This document shows, piece by piece, positions 60,376-64,000 of a stretch of 64,000 bases of DNA; within the stretch, counting starts at the first letter, position 1, and each line of letters begins with the position of its first letter. The notes beneath the pieces are model-generated. The model ran no database searches and was not told the DNA's origin. It worked only from the letters and a program-made list of their open reading frames with translations. The stretch comes from Sepiola atlantica (lineage: Eukaryota > Mollusca > Cephalopoda > Sepiida > Sepiolidae), in the NCBI GenBank assembly GCA_963556195.1, contig OY744520.1:10016991-10080990 (forward strand). The letters run 5' to 3'. Both the position numbers and the translations under genes were made by a program.

Positions 60376-61085
60376 AAGAGTAAACGAGACATCAGATTAA
60401 ACATATCAAATACATTTTGTCCCACACAACGGAAAAATGCATGTCCTTTCTGTTAGTCGACGTACCCAAGTCTTATGGGACGTCTAGAGAGCTAATAAGG
60501 ACGAAATTCAATCTTAATTTACATACATATAGTGATGCAAGAGTTCTTAACAAAATCTCGTGTTAACCACATGTTTTGTGGATCTAAGTGTTTCTCCCCA
60601 AGGGAGATAACTTCGATCCTGACACCATGAAAAAAAAACAGCTAAAATAGTTGATATTAAATATTTTGATGTGTGTTTTTTGCTTTAAAAGCATTTATGT
60701 TTGAACTCAGTGTTCTTGATAAGATCAGATAAGAATAATCAGTTTTATTTTTAAATTAAAATTGGCCAAATTATGTAAGTTATTGTTTTGTATTTTCAAA
60801 GTTGATAAATGAACTCAATTTTCTCTTGTTTTGCAGTTGGATCTATTGAAAGAAGATATTGTTTTGCAGTTGGATCTATTGAAAGAAGATATTCGTTGAA
60901 GAAAGAAGGAACCCTTCAATGTCCTACAAATTGTGTTGGTTGAAAACCTGGCAACATCTGCCAGCAAAATGGCAAAGGAAACCCAACCATTCAACCTTTT
61001 CTCTTCTTTTTTCTTGTCTGCAAATCCATCACGTTCCATCCACACTCAGAGGCTATCAAGGACACGAGGAAGCACAAGCAAGGAC

Positions 61086-61086
<1 letters not shown>
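60376..61086. other. No gene; duplicated 33-bp segment with splice-acceptor look
   Basis: ttgttttgcagttggatcta then ttgaaagaagata occurs twice in a row (60829-60895). tctcttgttttgcag resembles a 3' splice site, but the following frame stops soon and I recognise no protein. Confidence 0.4.
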
Positions 61087-61125
<39 letters not shown>

Positions 61126-61272
61126 ATTCCCTCCTTTAATGTGCTTATACAACAAAAATTTAAAGAAAAATTATTTTGATTATCTTTCAGATTGGTTAAA
61201 TTTTAACCATGGAGATCATTGACAGGCAAAAGATGATTTGCGGTCGTCCCTTTTTGTCCACACTCACACGAA

Positions 61273-61337
<65 letters not shown>

Positions 61338-61479
61338 CTGAAAAATCAACTTCTTGGAATCGGAACAGAGCCAAATCAAGACAGCTGAACTCACACAAAG
61401 GACTCCATATCAGATTGACCTTCATGACGTAAATAAATAATTAGAAGTGTTACGATAAGCGCCATTTAATTATTAAGTT

Positions 61480-61552
<73 letters not shown>
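61087..61552. repeat. Three (TA)n arrays
   Basis: TA at 61087-61122, 61278-61334 and 61486-61552, separated by unique AT-rich spacers of 150 bases. Confidence 0.95.
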
Positions 61553-61556
<4 letters not shown>

Positions 61557-61701
61557 TCCACTTTTGGAAACATAAAGTCAACAGAGCATAGATGAGCTCT
61601 TCAGACCATGTGTTTAAGATCTATATATGATTCATTAATGATATTGAGTTATAAATAAAGCAAATAATATACAAACACGTACACAGACATACACAGATAC
61701 T

Positions 61702-61704
<3 letters not shown>

Positions 61705-61758
<54 letters not shown>

Positions 61759-61783
61759 ACATATATAGATACACACCCACATA

Positions 61784-61876
<93 letters not shown>

Positions 61877-61901
61877 ACATATATAGATACACACCCACAT
61901 A

Positions 61902-61992
<91 letters not shown>
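61705..61992. repeat. TA arrays with a duplicated 45-bp block
   Basis: gtatacatatatagatacac then acccacatatatttat occurs at 61755 and 61872 within TA runs. 61993-62536 holds a run of about 14 C at 62220-62232 and nothing else. Confidence 0.93.
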
Positions 61993-61996
<4 letters not shown>

Positions 61997-62532
61997 ACAG
62001 TGGACATATGAGGCTTCTTTCCTCCCAAATTTAAATCAATTCTCCTGGCTGATTTTGGGTTATAACACTGTGCTTCCACACTTCCTGATTGCTTTTCTGT
62101 TTTTATTTTTCCCAACATGTTGTTATTTTCGTGTATCAAACCCGACATTCGTAAAACGTACACCGTGTATACAAACGCCGTAACCATTTGTCACATGTTC
62201 TATTTTTGTTCTCTTCTTCCCCCCCCCCCCCCACTTTAAGACTGAACATACTTGCTGGTTGCTCACCTTGTCCTGTTCATGAAAATAACATTCACTTCAA
62301 AAATACCATTAAAAGTATGGAAGAGTCTGTCATCTGTTAACAGTGTATCGATTCGTCTTCGATTCACATTAGTTAATCTACCAAATGACATTCGTGGCTT
62401 CTTTTATTTTATTTTTAATTAAGTCTATATCTTTTTATAATACACATATTTACTAAACAATGCCTTGAATTATTTAGGGATGCTGACAACCTTCGTTCCA
62501 TCTCTTTTTATATAACTCCCTTTCGATTTTTT

Positions 62533-62536
<4 letters not shown>

Positions 62537-62601
<65 letters not shown>
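62537..62601. repeat. (TA)n array
   Basis: A perfect run. Confidence 0.95.
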
Positions 62602-62603
<2 letters not shown>

Positions 62604-63347
62604 TCGATAGTTTTCTTCCTGCAAAATCAGTATTTTGATTCGTCAGTTCTTTTAATGGATCGTTGTAGCATACAAATGTAATTTGATTCAATTCCTTCCA
62701 GAAAATACTTTCACCGGGTCTGAATTATTTTCATGCGATCGTCATATTAAAAAAAAGGGATGTAACTCTGTATTTGTCAATACAGAGTTATCTCGCTTTG
62801 TCTGGAACAAACATAATATTTTGGAAAAATCACCTGGCATAGTTTTAAAAAAAAACCCAAAAATCAAAAACGAATTGCAAGTAAAATAGTACTGAGAAAG
62901 GCCAGGTAGGTATAGCTATATTCAAGCAAACATTGTTAAACATAACAGAATTCCTCAGCTTGATTCTAACTTTTTTATTTTTCAATTTTTCTAATAATCA
63001 AAGAAAATAATGGAAGTTCTATATGTATCACTAACACTTTCGATTCTTCATTGAATCATCTTCAGGTGACGAATATATTTTTTTTTTCCTCTTCTCATTC
63101 GTTTCCTCCAACTGAAATAAGTTTTATTTTATTTTTTTTTCTCCCCCCTTCATTTCTCATTCGACTTTTAGTTTTTAATTTACCATTCTGACGTTTCCTC
63201 TCAGAGGGTCAGACGACAAGGCCTTAAGGTAATTTTAACAATTTTCCTTTTTTTTTTCTTTTTTTTTTCCCACTCGTCTTTTTCATTGATTTTAATAATG
63301 CTTCCTCTAAAATTAATCCTACCATTCTGTTGTACACGTAATTTACT

Positions 63348-63351
<4 letters not shown>
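62602..63351. other. No gene; one small hairpin and a weak hammerhead-like tail
   Basis: A perfect hairpin aactctgtatt-tgtc-aatacagagtt lies at 62765-62790. On the minus strand CTGAAGA (63059-63065) with stem II GATTC/GAATC and GAAA (about 63038) looks like an eroded hammerhead. T-rich tracts fill the rest. Confidence 0.5.

Positions 63352-63393
<42 letters not shown>
63352..63393. repeat. (TA)n array
   Basis: A perfect run. Confidence 0.95.
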
Positions 63394-63396
<3 letters not shown>

Positions 63397-63589
63397 CTTG
63401 AATTTTCTGTAAGATGCGCTGCTAAAGGCGCTGATGAAGGAATGGCTTTATAAAAAGATTTTTAAATTTTTAAATTAAAAAAATAAAAATTAAAGTATTT
63501 CCAGTATGTTTTGGAAACGACCGTACACTATACTAGACTTGTTGTTCTAATTCTTTGAACAATTGGAATGTTCTGATTCATTAAATCAT

Positions 63590-63593
<4 letters not shown>

Positions 63594-63662
<69 letters not shown>
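63594..63662. repeat. (TA)n array
   Basis: A perfect run followed by cctgatgatttcctcgtgaa and tgaaaggcacacg, another eroded ribozyme-like tail; ctgtgtagctta here also occurs at 17130. Confidence 0.93.
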
Positions 63663-63664
<2 letters not shown>

Positions 63665-63884
63665 CCTGATGATTTCCTCGTGAATGAAAGGCACACGTTT
63701 CTGTGTAGCTTATTTGCCATAAGTATATTTTTATACTTTTAGCCCAGATATTGTGGCTTGAAGTTTTGGGCCAGTTATTTTTTTAAGGGAGGTTAGTTTT
63801 GGGTTTAATTTAGTTTAATTTGTTTTATAACATATCACAATTAGTGGGTCGCTTAATGCTGATCAAAGATAAAAATAGAATAAT

Positions 63885-63967
63885 TATTCTTTGTAATTAT
63901 TCTTTGTAATTATTCTTTGTAATTATTCTTTGTAATTATTCTTTGTAATTATTCTTTGTAATTATTC
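63885..63967. repeat. 13-bp repeat, 6-7 copies
   Basis: The unit is aattattctttgt, perfect across copies. Confidence 0.92.
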
Positions 63968-64000
63968 CGTTTCGTAGACAGATCTTGTTGTGTTAGTAGT

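Noticed and set aside
63425..63460. Hammerhead at gctgatgaagg
   Set aside because: No GAAA or stem II follows at the needed distance; kept only as a possible eroded tail.

Overview
This is a eukaryotic, gene-poor, repeat-dominated window with no intact cellular protein-coding gene that I can support. The TA microsatellites, the R4/Dong-like and Jockey/CR1-like LINE proteins, the Copia fragment and the snRNA- and 5S-derived short repeats suggest a mollusc. A cephalopod (octopus-like) genome is my best guess, but this is inference from sequence style, not a database match.

Layout. 0.6-5.2 kb is a degenerate satellite field in which three sub-units (46, 28 and 57 bp) were amplified separately, with a broken Copia fragment embedded. 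5.3-12.3 kb holds two copies of one dispersed repeat around a nearly intact R4/Dong-type LINE set in (AAT)n and a broken Jockey/CR1-type LINE. 12.3-18 kb holds TA arrays, a large fold-back element and two well-formed hammerhead ribozymes. 19.8-27.5 kb carries a 41-bp minisatellite, a promoter-like segment followed by CpG-containing sequence (possible first exon), and at least seven copies of a short repeat headed by U2 snRNA-like sequence. 28-32 kb is low complexity (GAA/TTC, a 17-bp array, TA, GAT/GAC). 31.5-40.3 kb contains four 5S rRNA-derived copies, a second degraded R4-like LINE split by another short repeat, interstitial telomere repeats, a third good hammerhead and a 2.4-kb array of a 27-bp unit. 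41-46.7 kb has GA tracts, tRNA-like SINE heads, a fold-back, a minisatellite with eight E2F-like sites, a 15-bp higher-order array and a fourth good hammerhead. 48.9-57.5 kb is a graveyard of LINE 3' ends, including a hAT-type element with perfect 8-bp target duplications nested in a LINE. 57.5-64 kb has more TA arrays, another U2-headed repeat and a satellite whose every unit is an inverted repeat.

Most notable. (1) A recurring module: a type I hammerhead ribozyme with a short, often palindromic stem III, usually within a few hundred bases of a TA array. Four copies (13.2, 17.7, 37.0 and 46.6 kb) keep the core and stems; several others are degraded. This looks like a family of ribozyme-bearing retroelements (Penelope-like or retrozyme-like) living in TA microsatellites. 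(2) A SINE-like family whose head matches the branch-site-recognition region of U2 snRNA. (3) 5S rRNA-derived repeats, one joined to a SINE-like body and one abutting the 27-bp array. The parts have no common pathway; what links them is retrotransposition of small RNAs and tandem amplification.
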